This document shows, one piece after another, positions 34,300-42,439 of a stretch of DNA of 64,000 nucleotides (its first letter is position 1; each line of letters opens with the position of its first letter). The DNA lies in assembly GCA_016841605.1 (NCBI GenBank), contig JAENYV010000006.1, forward strand, positions 62,001-126,000, given 5' to 3'. The position numbers were made by a program, and so were the translations under genes. The notes under the pieces were generated by a model. It made no database searches and had not been told where the DNA came from. It worked only from the letters and a program-made list of their open reading frames with translations. The stretch is from Dethiobacter alkaliphilus (GTDB lineage: Bacteria > Bacillota > Dethiobacteria > DTU022 > UBA8154).

Positions 34300-35775
34300 A
34301 TGGTAACAGGACATCTGCGAGAAAAAAACGGCTATTTCCAGATGATCCTCACTTATAAGGATATGAACGGAAAGCGCCAAACCAAGTCCGTCAGCACGGG
34401 ACTCCCCGTTAAGGGGAATAAAAAGCGTGCCGAAATGCTGCTTTGGAAAACCAGGCAAGAGTTTAATCCCGACACGGCAATGAGTGATAAAAACGCTTTG
34501 TTCGCAGTCTTCTTAAACAAATGGCTGCAGGAGGTTATCAACAGAGTGGACGCCGACACTTACGCACTCTACGCGTATGCTGCCAAAACCTACATCATCC
34601 CTTACTTTAAGGATACCGCCGTTACGGTGGCAAAAATAAAGCCGGGGGACATCCAAGGCTACTACCAGTACGAGAGAACAGAAAAAAACGCCTTGAACAC
34701 CGCTTTGCTCCAATATCATGAGGTCATCAAAGAAGCCTTGGCCTATGCCGTGGAGCTTGAACTGATCCGGGACAATCCGGCCGACCAAGCAAACCCGATC
34801 TCCGGTGAGGCGCGGATACTGTTCACGGATTTCCTGCTGGAATGGCTGGAGATGATCAAGCACAATGTGGAAATGACCACCTACGCCTCTTACGCTATGT
34901 GCATCAAGAGCTGCATCATTCCTTATTTTAAGGAGTTCAAGCTTACGCTGAAGGATGTTACCCCGAAGCACATCCAGGACTATTATCAGTACGAGCTGAA
35001 CGAGAAAGGCTTGAGCGCCAGCACGGTGATCCATCGCCACGCCAACATTCGCAAGGCCTTGCAGTACGCTTACAAGGTGGGCCTAATCGCCTTTAACCCC
35101 GCCGACCGGATCGAACGGCCCAAAACCGCAAAATTCGTGGGCAGCATTTACGATGCCGGGGAACTGGAAGCCCTGTTTGCCGTGGTGAAAAACAGGCCGA
35201 TAGAGCTGGCCGTTATATTAGGAGCGTTTTACGGGCTGCGCCGCAGCGAGATCGTGGGGCTGAAATGGGACGCCATTGATTTTGGAAAAAAGACGCTGAC
35301 CATCAAGCACACCGTAACCGAGTCAAGGGTGGACGGAAAAGCCATCATCGTGGAAAAGGACCGCGCCAAAACCAAGTCCAGCCGCCGCACCCTGCCGCTG
35401 GTAGAACCCTTTGAAAAGCTGCTCAGGCAGATGAAGGCGGAGCAGGAGCGCAATCAAAAGGTATGCGGGAAAGACTATTGCCGGGAATATCTCGGCTACA
35501 TCTACGTGAACGAGCTGAGAGAACGGGTCAAGCCGGGATATATCACTCAGAATTTCGCGCTCATCCTGAAAAACCACGGCTTGAAAAAAATCCGTTTTCA
35601 CGACTTGCGCCATAGCTGCGCCAGTTTATTGTACGCCAACGGTGTCAGCCTGAAAGAGATCCAGGAATGGCTGGGTCACAGCGACATATCAACAACGTCG
35701 AACATCTATACCCACCTGGATTTCAGCTCCAAGGTCGCTTCAGCCAACGCCATCATCGGCGTATATCCCTCCTGA
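34300..35775 (+). CDS. int: tyrosine recombinase/integrase with duplicated core-binding domain
   Basis: 491 residues, about 100 longer than typical Tn916-like integrases. Order: arm-binding AP2-like domain (1-60); a first SAM-like core-binding domain (about 67-162); a second, homologous one (about 174-269), both with FLxxWLE...TYAxYA...IIPYFK...QDYYQYE...NPAD; then the catalytic domain with YGLRRSEIVGLKWD (Arg), HDLRHSCAS (HxxR), LGHSDIS (His) and SNIYTHLD (Tyr). All catalytic residues are present, so it may be active. AAGGAGG precedes the ATG. It points at the tRNA-Leu(CAA) gene 165 bp downstream, its likely target. Confidence 0.88.
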   Translation: MVTGHLREKNGYFQMILTYKDMNGKRQTKSVSTGLPVKGNKKRAEMLLWKTRQEFNPDTAMSDKNALFAVFLNKWLQEVINRVDADTYALYAYAAKTYIIPYFKDTAVTVAKIKPGDIQGYYQYERTEKNALNTALLQYHEVIKEALAYAVELELIRDNPADQANPISGEARILFTDFLLEWLEMIKHNVEMTTYASYAMCIKSCIIPYFKEFKLTLKDVTPKHIQDYYQYELNEKGLSASTVIHRHANIRKALQYAYKVGLIAFNPADRIERPKTAKFVGSIYDAGELEALFAVVKNRPIELAVILGAFYGLRRSEIVGLKWDAIDFGKKTLTIKHTVTESRVDGKAIIVEKDRAKTKSSRRTLPLVEPFEKLLRQMKAEQERNQKVCGKDYCREYLGYIYVNELRERVKPGYITQNFALILKNHGLKKIRFHDLRHSCASLLYANGVSLKEIQEWLGHSDISTTSNIYTHLDFSSKVASANAIIGVYPS

Positions 35776-35786
35776 CGTCCCTCCAA
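35763..35786. repeat. GGAGGGATAT-type repeats at the integrase end
   Basis: On the minus strand GGAGGGACGT and GGAGGGATAT occur 12 bp apart, overlapping the integrase stop. The same word occurs twice at 17640-17665 and, slightly changed, twice at 36070-36092. Paired words of this kind flanking att sites suit integrase arm-binding or accessory sites. Confidence 0.4.
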
Positions 35787-35941
35787 AACGGTGGAATGCC
35801 AGGTAAATAGGGACTGAGAGCATTGCGAATTTGCGCTGAAATGGTTTATGTGACGGTATGCCGGGTGGTAAACAGGAAGGCACCGCGAGAAAAAAAAAGC
35901 CTTCGAATCCGCTTATATCGCGGTTCAAGAGCGATTATTTC

Positions 35942-36027
35942 TGGTGCCGATGGCCGGAGTCGAACCGGCATGGAAGTTATCCGCCGCATTTTGAGTGCGG
36001 TGCGTCTGCCAATTCCGCCACATCGGC
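35942..36027 (-). tRNA. tRNA-Leu (anticodon CAA), island copy
   Basis: An 86-nt tRNA on the minus strand with acceptor GCCGATG/CATCGGC, discriminator A and encoded CCA. The D arm is GGCGGAATTGGCAGACGC, the anticodon stem CCGCA/TGCGG with loop CTCAAAA (anticodon CAA), followed by a long class II variable arm and T arm GCCGGTTCGACTCCGGC. All stems pair, so it looks functional. It differs from the tRNA-Leu(CAA) at 42535 in acceptor, anticodon stem and variable arm, so it is not a recent duplicate. It is the likely attachment site of the int at 34300. Confidence 0.92.
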
Positions 36028-36067
36028 AAGTTTATTTCAATTTCCCTCTCCCTAATCCGTCTCTGGA

Positions 36068-36346
36068 ATTTGGAGGGATATGGTTGAGGGATATGAAAAA
36101 CCATAGAGACTATGAAGTTATCAAGAACCCAGCAACCATGCGGGTTCTTGAGCCGCCAATCGGTCGAAAAAGGTTTTTCGCGCACTGGATTTTGAGATGT
36201 GGCTTTAATTTTTAATCCTCTTTAATCCCCTTTAGACAAGCCCCATTTTATCGGCATTTATCCCCCAACTTACTTACATTTATTCCCTATTCATTCAGCC
36301 CTGTATAGGGGCATTAAGTCTGTGTTGCAGTACCCTATTGCAGTAC
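36068..36346. repeat. putative left arm sites of the second element
   Basis: GTTGCAGTAC (36324-36333) and ATTGCAGTAC (36337-36346) lie 13 bp apart. Related words TTATTGCAG, TTATTGCAA and TTATTGCAGTAC occur at 42440-42482, next to the other end of the element. Upstream, GGAGGGATAT-type words (36070-36092) and a TCAAGAACCC...GGGTTCTTGA stem (about 36119-36149) are also visible. The region 36028-36350 contains no gene. Confidence 0.5.
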
Positions 36347-36350
36347 AAGG

Positions 36351-37436
36351 CTACTCCCAAAGTTTAATTTCCAGGCTATTTTCTACCATTTTTCTGAGGA
36401 CATCCACAGTAATTGCACCTTCGCCTTTTCTAATGTCTTTATCTCGGCCTTCCCACGTTTTGTCTATAATAGCATAGGCTGCTTGTCTTTGTCTCACGGT
36501 GATCAACCTTGTTTTTCGTTTTTCCATTAATTCACGTTTTAAAACCTTTGGTGGAATATTACCGGATGTGTGATTTTTTCTGCAGACGGTTGAACAGTAG
36601 GGGCTGCTTCCGTGTGACAAAAATATCTGCTTACATTTATTGTTTTTACACTGGCGATATTCCCCTTTCCCTCCAGCCAGATCAAGCGTAACCCTCAGGT
36701 AACAAGCTTCCAACAAACTCCTAACGCTCCAAGCTAAGCGATATTCTCTTTCTTCATAAACAGGATAAGGGGTGCAGCCTTCTCCTTCCCATGAGTTAAT
36801 CATCAAACCATGCAAATACCATTGAATGTTTTCTCCATTTTCAGTATTGCTTACTTGTTCTATAGTTGTAACTGCTTTCTGGAACTGGGAAGCTGCCTCC
36901 CTGAAAACCTCTACTGGTTCACATCGTGAGTATAGAAAATGGCCATCCCCTGAATAAGGATAATCATACCAACCCGAATATATACTTTCTGGAAAATGCT
37001 TTTCTGCCATACCAATTATTAATTCGGCGGGAAGCCCTCCTTCTATCCCCTCACAGGCAGAAACAATAATGCTCTCCCCCATCCTGCTGGGAACATTAGA
37101 CGGCCCTTCACGCTTCCAATTCGGTATTTCCCTTAAACCCAAAAGTCCATAATTATTACAGAAATTGTAAATTGCCTCTGTATTTGACAAGTCCAGGTTT
37201 GCTAATGCTTCATGCGCTGGCCATCCTTCTCCCTTTGGCTTTCGTCTTTGGTGGGATTCTTTGCCTAAGCCTGGCGTCCTCTTTTCATCTCTACCATCTT
37301 GTAACGGAAAATACCGGCTTACTGGTGAATCAGGAACAGGCGCAATAAGCTTAACAGTTGTATTCCCTGCAGGCACTTCGACTATCTCATATTCACACTT
37401 TAACCAAACACGCCCTTTTTCTGTCAATGTACTCAT
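36351..37436 (-). CDS. phage-type protein with CGNR-like zinc finger
   Basis: 361 residues. The N-terminal about 250 residues have no motif I know. The C-terminal third carries CKNNKCKQIFLSHGSSPYCSTVCRKNH, a CGNR-type treble-clef zinc finger, followed by a basic segment. Similar proteins occur at the ends of prophages and integrative elements, with unknown role. It is the leftmost gene of the phage-like remnant and is transcribed away from the replication genes. AGGAGCA lies before the start. Confidence 0.6.
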   Translation of the reverse strand: MSTLTEKGRVWLKCEYEIVEVPAGNTTVKLIAPVPDSPVSRYFPLQDGRDEKRTPGLGKESHQRRKPKGEGWPAHEALANLDLSNTEAIYNFCNNYGLLGLREIPNWKREGPSNVPSRMGESIIVSACEGIEGGLPAELIIGMAEKHFPESIYSGWYDYPYSGDGHFLYSRCEPVEVFREAASQFQKAVTTIEQVSNTENGENIQWYLHGLMINSWEGEGCTPYPVYEEREYRLAWSVRSLLEACYLRVTLDLAGGKGEYRQCKNNKCKQIFLSHGSSPYCSTVCRKNHTSGNIPPKVLKRELMEKRKTRLITVRQRQAAYAIIDKTWEGRDKDIRKGEGAITVDVLRKMVENSLEIKLWE

Positions 37437-37590
37437 GGAAATGCTCCTTAATTTGCAGTCTCTATACAGCAGTTTGCAGGCTGTTATTTCTCGTATTATA
37501 CTATAACTGTAAACTTAATACAAGGGATGTATAAACAAACAAATCGCTTGCCGTAACATCTCCAGCAAGCATCATTAGGAGGGATTTGTT

Positions 37591-37842
37591 ATGCCTAAAA
37601 ACAGACGGTTGAGACAACGTGAAAAAGAGAAAGAAAAAAGGAAACAGAAACAATGGAGGCGAAGGGAATTTTTTGCAAAAAACGGAGAGAAACCTGGGCC
37701 AGACAGGAAGTTTAACGGTATATCCGATCTGACACCCTTTAATGCCTCACTCTTAATTCGCAACAGCAATGCTGACCCAGAGGATGTTATAATAATCGGC
37801 AGTATGACGTATGACAAAGGGAGAGTGGTTAATAAGCGGTAA
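37591..37842 (+). CDS. small, highly basic protein
   Basis: 83 residues. The first about 40 are lysine/arginine-rich (RRLRQREKEKEKRKQKQWRRREFF) and the remainder is ordinary. AGGAGGGAT precedes the ATG and a terminator follows at 37864-37889, so it is probably a real gene. Function unknown; nucleic-acid binding is likely from charge alone. Confidence 0.6.
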   Translation: MPKNRRLRQREKEKEKRKQKQWRRREFFAKNGEKPGPDRKFNGISDLTPFNASLLIRNSNADPEDVIIIGSMTYDKGRVVNKR

Positions 37843-37863
37843 CATTATGAATAAAAAGTTTAA

Positions 37864-37889
37864 AAGCGCCTATTCTGGCGCTTATTTTA
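37864..37889 (+). terminator. intrinsic terminator
   Basis: AAGCGCC and GGCGCTT form a stem around TATTCT, followed by ATTTTATTT. It ends the basic-protein gene. Confidence 0.75.
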
Positions 37890-37906
37890 TTTAAGGAGGA
37901 AAATAC

Positions 37907-38131
37907 ATGATCCCGCTAAACAGAGTAAAAGAAATTCGGCTTTCCAAAAAGCTGAGCGGCCTTGAGTGTTCAAGAAGGGCGAGAGTTGCTCCTGCTATCT
38001 GGAGCAATATTGAAAATCACAAGCAATTTGCGTATCCCGGGTGGCGATAACGCATCGCTGCAGCACTGAGCGTTCCTGAACAAGATTTATTTCCGGAGGT
38101 GGATAACAGTGGAAGTGCAAAGGAAAATTAA
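37907..38131 (+). pseudogene. XRE-type HTH gene with premature stop
   Basis: AAGGAGGAAAAT precedes ATG 37907. The frame reads LNRVKEIRLSKKLSGLE...WSNIENHKQFAYPGWR, hits TAA at 38048-38050, then continues in frame as RIAAALSVPEQDLFPEV to 38131. RIAxALxVPExDLFPE is the usual end of phage XRE repressors. One substitution thus splits a 74-codon gene. Some recognition-helix residues also look degraded. Confidence 0.65.
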
Positions 38132-38321
38132 GGCCGACGACTTACCTTTTTCCTTTCCCGTGCCTCGCATGGCAAAAGAACTCGACATCAACGTTCCCGC
38201 CGCTTATGCGCTGACAAAGCGAGAAGACTTTAAGGCTTCAATAAGAATCGGGAAAAGGATTATCATTATTCGGGACTTATTCTTGGCATGGCTCGAAGAA
38301 CAGGCCGCGGCGAACGAATAA
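38109..38321 (+). CDS. small excisionase-like DNA-binding protein
   Basis: 70 residues from GTG 38109, with GGAGGTG nine bases upstream. FPVPRMAKELDINVPAAYALTKREDFKASIRIGKRIIIIRDLFLAWLEEQ is a compact HTH_17-like domain used by phage regulators and excisionases. It overlaps the end of the broken XRE gene. Confidence 0.65.
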   Translation: MEVQRKIKADDLPFSFPVPRMAKELDINVPAAYALTKREDFKASIRIGKRIIIIRDLFLAWLEEQAAANE

Positions 38322-38361
38322 ACGAAATGCCCGGCGAGGTCCGGGCGGGAGCAAAAGGTAG

Positions 38362-38964
38362 GTGAATTTGTTGTTTAATTCCATTGTAGCACAAAATGAC
38401 GATATTTTCCAGATAATTCGAAATGGAACAAGCTTTCCTGACGTTTTACGAGAATTTCTTCCTGGAGTTGAAATACCTAAGAGCAGAAAGATACCTTGTC
38501 CATTCCATGCGGACAAGACCCCAAGCTTTCACGTCTACGACAATAGCTGGTATTGCTACTCCTGCGGCAACGGTGGCGACAGTGTGGCTTTCGCATGCAA
38601 GTTACTTAATGTTCGTCCTTATGAAGCAGCCCGCTTGATAGCCAATAGATTCGGCCTGCCTGTGCATAGTGGCTCGCTTTCTTGGGAGGACAGGCTAAAG
38701 CTCATAAAAGCGAAGGCCGAAAAGGAACAGCGGGAAAAAATAGAAATTGCTTTTCGAAAATGGTGCAAAACAACAATATTAGATATTCGGACCGTCACCG
38801 AGGAGATTAGAACGTTACTGGCTGAACAAGGTTTAAGTATCGACGAGAGACTTCTTCCTCTAGTTCATGACCTCCCACGGTTGGAATATATCGCCGACAC
38901 CCTATGCCTTGGAACGGATGACGAAAAAATTGAAATCTATAGAAACCGGGAAGCGTGGTGGTAA
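38362..38964 (+). CDS. CHC2 zinc-finger primase-type protein
   Basis: About 198-200 residues. CPFHADKTPSFHVYDNSWYCYSCGNGGDSVAFACKL is the DnaG-type CHC2 zinc finger (Cys-His-Cys-Cys, at about 46-74). No Toprim catalytic domain follows; the C-terminal half is helical and charged. Such split primase fragments accompany DUF3987 proteins in phage and plasmid replication modules. The start is GTG 38362 or one of two TTGs just after it (38368, 38371). It overlaps the next gene by 10 bp. Confidence 0.78.
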   Translation: MNLLFNSIVAQNDDIFQIIRNGTSFPDVLREFLPGVEIPKSRKIPCPFHADKTPSFHVYDNSWYCYSCGNGGDSVAFACKLLNVRPYEAARLIANRFGLPVHSGSLSWEDRLKLIKAKAEKEQREKIEIAFRKWCKTTILDIRTVTEEIRTLLAEQGLSIDERLLPLVHDLPRLEYIADTLCLGTDDEKIEIYRNREAWW

Positions 38965-40547
38965 AAGTGGGAATATCAGATCAACTAAGCCAAGAAGAAG
39001 TCAATGAACTGTTGATGGGAAGCGAACCGGCAGAACCGCCTCCCGAGAAAGAAGAAAAGATTACATGGCCGAACCCCGAGCCTATCGAATCGACATTGAA
39101 GCCGGTGATAGAGTTACCACCGGCCATAATACCGGACCCTTTCAAAGCTTGGGCGGTTGATGTTTCCCATAGGATGCAAGCCCCGATTGACTTTGTTGCT
39201 GCCGCTGTAATGGTAATGACCGGGGCTGTTATTGGTGCAGCCTGTGGTATTAAGCCAAAAAGAAGGGATGACTGGCTAATAATTCCTAACCTATGGGGCG
39301 GCGTAATAGGTAGACCGGGCATGTTAAAAACTCCAGCCCTGCAGGAAGCATTAAAGCCTTTATCGAGACTGGAAGTAGAAGCAAAGAGACAATACGATGA
39401 TGAGATGAATTGTTATGAAGCAGAAAAGGAAACATACAAGGCGCAAAAAGAAGCTATCAAAGCTGAGATGGCTAAGGCTGCTAAGGGAAAGGGGACCAAA
39501 AGCCTTGACGATTTAAAATATGAATACATGAACCTGGAGATACCGAAAGAACCAATATGGAAAAGGTTTAAGACGAATGATGCAACGATCGAAAAAATGG
39601 CCGAATTGCTGGGACAGAACTCCAGAGGGATTTTACTTTTCCGGGATGAACTCATAGGACTATTAACCAGTTGGGATAAAGAAGGCCGGGAACCGGACAG
39701 AGCTTTTTACCTGGAAGCCTGGAACGGCTGCGGCAGCGTTACATCGGACCGCATTGGTCGGGGAACTGTTCACGTCGAGAATCTTTGCGTTAGTGTCCTG
39801 GGAGGAATACAGCCGGCCAAGTTGTTGGCATACCTCTGCCAGGCTACAAGTGAATTAGCAAATGACGGGCTTGCACAAAGGATGCAGCTGCTTGTTTATC
39901 CCGATGAACCTTCAAACTGGCAGTTGGTTGACGAATACCCCAACAAGGAAGCAAGGGAAAGAGCTTTAAAGGTAATAAAAAGGTTGTCAGAAATGAACTT
40001 TACCGAGTACGGAGCCGAGGCAGGGGAAAGCGAAAAAATTCCTTATCTGCATTTTGATAATAAAGCGCAGGGCCTTTTTAATGAATGGTTGACGGAATTA
40101 CAAAGGAAATTACAGGCAGACGAAATGCCTGTAATCCTTGAACATCTCAATAAATACCGAAGTCTTATGCCAAGCATCGCATTGATAGACCATTTAATCG
40201 GCATAGCTGACGGAACAGCAAGCGGCCCTGTTAACCTTCAGTCAGCAGAGAGAGCCGCTGCATGGTGTGAATATCTGGAGAGCCATACAAGACGGATTTA
40301 TGGCCTTGTGGGAGATATCGGGCAACGGGCAGCGTCAGAACTGGCTAAGAAGTTAAAAGCGAGAAAACTGCAAGACGGTTTTACAATAAGGGATGTTTAT
40401 AGAAATGCTTGGCACTTACTCACAGATAGGGAAGCTGTCAAAAAGGCATGCGACGAGTTGGTTGAAGCTGGATGGCTCCGGGAATTTATTCCGCAAGATA
40501 GTAAAAAAAGAATAAGTTATCTTATTAACCCCAAAATATTTTCCTGA
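38955..40547 (+). CDS. DUF3987/YfjI-type replication protein
   Basis: 530 residues with the DUF3987 pattern: PFKAWAVDVSHRMQAPIDFVAAAVMVMTGAVIGAACGIKPK, then GVIGRPGMLKTPAL (a P-loop-like GRPGMLKT), RGILLFRDELIGLLTSWDKEGREPDRAFYLEAWNG and VLGGIQPAKL. These are primase/helicase-associated ATPase-like proteins of phages and integrative elements, thought to act in replication initiation. It is coupled to the primase gene and followed by an iteron-like repeat region. Confidence 0.82.
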   Translation: MVVKVGISDQLSQEEVNELLMGSEPAEPPPEKEEKITWPNPEPIESTLKPVIELPPAIIPDPFKAWAVDVSHRMQAPIDFVAAAVMVMTGAVIGAACGIKPKRRDDWLIIPNLWGGVIGRPGMLKTPALQEALKPLSRLEVEAKRQYDDEMNCYEAEKETYKAQKEAIKAEMAKAAKGKGTKSLDDLKYEYMNLEIPKEPIWKRFKTNDATIEKMAELLGQNSRGILLFRDELIGLLTSWDKEGREPDRAFYLEAWNGCGSVTSDRIGRGTVHVENLCVSVLGGIQPAKLLAYLCQATSELANDGLAQRMQLLVYPDEPSNWQLVDEYPNKEARERALKVIKRLSEMNFTEYGAEAGESEKIPYLHFDNKAQGLFNEWLTELQRKLQADEMPVILEHLNKYRSLMPSIALIDHLIGIADGTASGPVNLQSAERAAAWCEYLESHTRRIYGLVGDIGQRAASELAKKLKARKLQDGFTIRDVYRNAWHLLTDREAVKKACDELVEAGWLREFIPQDSKKRISYLINPKIFS

Positions 40548-40564
40548 AATGCGGGGGGCAACGG

Positions 40565-40617
40565 ACTGACAAAACTGACAGAATTACAATAACTGGGAAT
40601 GTGTCAGTAATGTCAGT
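40565..40617. repeat. ACTGACA iteron-like inverted repeats
   Basis: ACTGACA at 40565-40571 and 40574-40580 (9-bp period) is mirrored by TGTCAGT at 40602-40608 and 40611-40617, also 9 bp apart. Two more direct copies, again 9 bp apart, lie at 40919-40925 and 40928-40934. The symmetry right after a replication gene suits a binding site for an initiator or repressor, or an origin. Confidence 0.55.
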
Positions 40618-40664
40618 GCTTAATACCCCTCGTTTGGAGAAAATTTTAAAGGAGTGTGTGATTA

Positions 40665-40862
40665 ATGAGGAAAGATGAAAGAATCTCGAAGGCAGTAAAA
40701 AATCGTCACAGCATGAAGGACTGCTGTCCTGATTGTTTTACAATTAATGCTCCTTATTATTGGTTGAAATTAAGAGACGAAACGGTTAAAGCGGTTTATC
40801 GTTGTGCTAATTGCCAAAGAGCTTGGTCTTGTTGGTGGAGCAAGGCTTGCGTGGGGGTGTAA
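40665..40862 (+). CDS. small zinc-ribbon protein
   Basis: 65 residues with two cysteine knuckles, CCPDC and CANC, about 30 residues apart, a zinc-ribbon arrangement. The rest is aromatic-rich (YYWLKLRD, WSCWWSK). AAAGGAGTGTG precedes the ATG. A phage-type accessory protein of unknown function. Confidence 0.6.
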   Translation: MRKDERISKAVKNRHSMKDCCPDCFTINAPYYWLKLRDETVKAVYRCANCQRAWSCWWSKACVGV

Positions 40863-40864
40863 TA

Positions 40865-41236
40865 ATGGGAAAATGGCTTTCAAAATTTAAAAATAATCCT
40901 GAAACGCCTATACAACGAACTGACAACACTGACACAGCCCAGGTTATCGACTTTGCTGCTGAGGCTGAAAAAGTGCGAAAGCATCTTCGGCAACATGGTA
41001 TTGCTAAAATTCATTCTGATACCCTGGAAGAAGATGTTTACTGGGTACAGGACGAAGCACAGGCGACCAAGGCTCCAAGGGGGGCGGCAGTTTACATCCT
41101 GAACGAATTGAGGGAACTATCCCGGGGGAATCTGACACGGGACGACTTAAAGCAGTTACACCAAATAAAAAAGATATTCAATGGGACCATTATTCCTGGT
41201 GGCAAGAATGCTTTTCAGAGGGGAAGTGCGGAATGA
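40865..41236 (+). CDS. hypothetical phage-type protein
   Basis: 123 residues, soluble and charged, with no family I recognise. The start 40865 lies three bases after the previous stop with GGGGGTG upstream, and the gene overlaps the next by 4 bp, so it belongs to the replication-module operon. Its codons 19-24 (TDNTDT) are written in two ACTGACA repeats, so part of its sequence is shaped by a DNA motif. Confidence 0.5.
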   Translation: MGKWLSKFKNNPETPIQRTDNTDTAQVIDFAAEAEKVRKHLRQHGIAKIHSDTLEEDVYWVQDEAQATKAPRGAAVYILNELRELSRGNLTRDDLKQLHQIKKIFNGTIIPGGKNAFQRGSAE

Positions 41237-41460
41237 TAACAAATTGTATTCTCAAAGAAATAGGGAAGAAGTTGGAAGAGGCAAGCGAAGAGATAAGTAA
41301 GAAAAAGAGGTTTGACACTATGAGAAAAACTTTGTATCTTTTGGACCCGAAAGATCGGGAAGATATAGACCGGGTTCTCCGTCTCGAAAAAGGGCACTTA
41401 TCGCCTGAATTGGAAAAAGCATGGCGAAACGCTCTGAAACAAGCGGAAGAGACGAGCTAA
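41233..41460 (+). CDS. hypothetical small helical protein
   Basis: 75 residues, predicted mostly helical and highly charged (KKLEEASEEISKKKRFDTMRKTLYLLDPKDREDIDRVLRLE). It overlaps the preceding gene (ATGATAA) and lies 22 bp before the chimeric gene. No function can be given. Confidence 0.45.
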   Translation: MITNCILKEIGKKLEEASEEISKKKRFDTMRKTLYLLDPKDREDIDRVLRLEKGHLSPELEKAWRNALKQAEETS

Positions 41461-41482
41461 CTTATGAAGGTGGTGAAAATTA

Positions 41483-42367
41483 TTGCTTACTCTGCAAGTA
41501 AATAATGTTATTACGCTGGACCCGGAAAAGTTACCGGGTTTTTTGCTGCAGAAAATTAAGAAGGACTTAACCCTGCCGAACCCGGACTATCAACAGGCGG
41601 TAAAATACGGCTTCTCCACTTATGGCAAGGATCCAGTGCTCAAGTTGTTCCAGGTCAAGGATTCGGGCATATCTCTTCCCAGGGGCTACGGCCCTAACTT
41701 GTTGAAACTGCTGCGGATGCATGGCATAAGGTACCGGATGGACGACCAGAGGCTAACTCTTCCTCCGGTTAACTTTAATTCCAGGATAAAGCTCCGGAAA
41801 TACCAGGAACCAGCAGTTGAAAGATTAGTAAGACAACGGCAAGGCGGCGTTTCGGCTCCCTGCGGCAGCGGTAAAACGATGATACTCCTGGAAGCAATGA
41901 ATCGAATTGGACAGCCTGCCCTTTGGATATGCCATACTTACGAATTATTTATCCAGACACGGGACCGAGCAGTTGAGGCTTTTGGCATGGACCCGGACGA
42001 AATCGGAAGTATTGCGAACTGCAAAGTCACGTTAGGAAGCCGGTTGAACCCCGAAGGCTTATACCATGATCATAACCTTGTATTTGCTACTGATGAAGGC
42101 AAACCTATTAATCCGAGGACCTTCACAAAGCACTTTAGCAACATTTTAGAAAAGGCCGGCCTTTCCGGGACACGGCTCCATGATCTTCGACATCTACACG
42201 CTACAATAGCACTGGAGAACGGAGCAGACCTTAAAACCGTTTCGGCTAACCTGGGACATTCCAATATCAGTATCACGGGAGACACTTACGCACATGTTAC
42301 CGAGAAGATGAAGGATAGTATTGCGGAGAAAGTCGGTGGAGCATTAGCAGCTTGCATAAAAAAATAA
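41483..42367 (+). CDS. in-frame chimera: helicase N-terminus joined to integrase C-terminus
   Basis: 294 residues. Residues 1 to about 190 are the start of a phage-type DEAD/DEAH helicase: a substrate-binding front part, IKLRKYQEPAVERLV, Walker A APCGSGKT at about 129-136, then motif Ia-like LWICHTYELF. From about residue 193 the sequence is the end of a tyrosine recombinase: DEGKPINPRTFTKHF, LHDLRHLHATIA (HxxR), LGHSNISITGDTYAHV (His and Tyr). The helicase lacks DExx and motif VI, and the integrase lacks its first Arg and DNA-binding domains, so neither is functional. A deletion fused the two genes. Confidence 0.82.
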   Translation: MLTLQVNNVITLDPEKLPGFLLQKIKKDLTLPNPDYQQAVKYGFSTYGKDPVLKLFQVKDSGISLPRGYGPNLLKLLRMHGIRYRMDDQRLTLPPVNFNSRIKLRKYQEPAVERLVRQRQGGVSAPCGSGKTMILLEAMNRIGQPALWICHTYELFIQTRDRAVEAFGMDPDEIGSIANCKVTLGSRLNPEGLYHDHNLVFATDEGKPINPRTFTKHFSNILEKAGLSGTRLHDLRHLHATIALENGADLKTVSANLGHSNISITGDTYAHVTEKMKDSIAEKVGGALAACIKK

Positions 42368-42439
42368 GCCCTTTAAAAAGAGCTTAATCTGTTAATATTT
42401 CTTTCAGCCGGGAGTGGCCGCTCCCGGTTTTTCCTTGCT

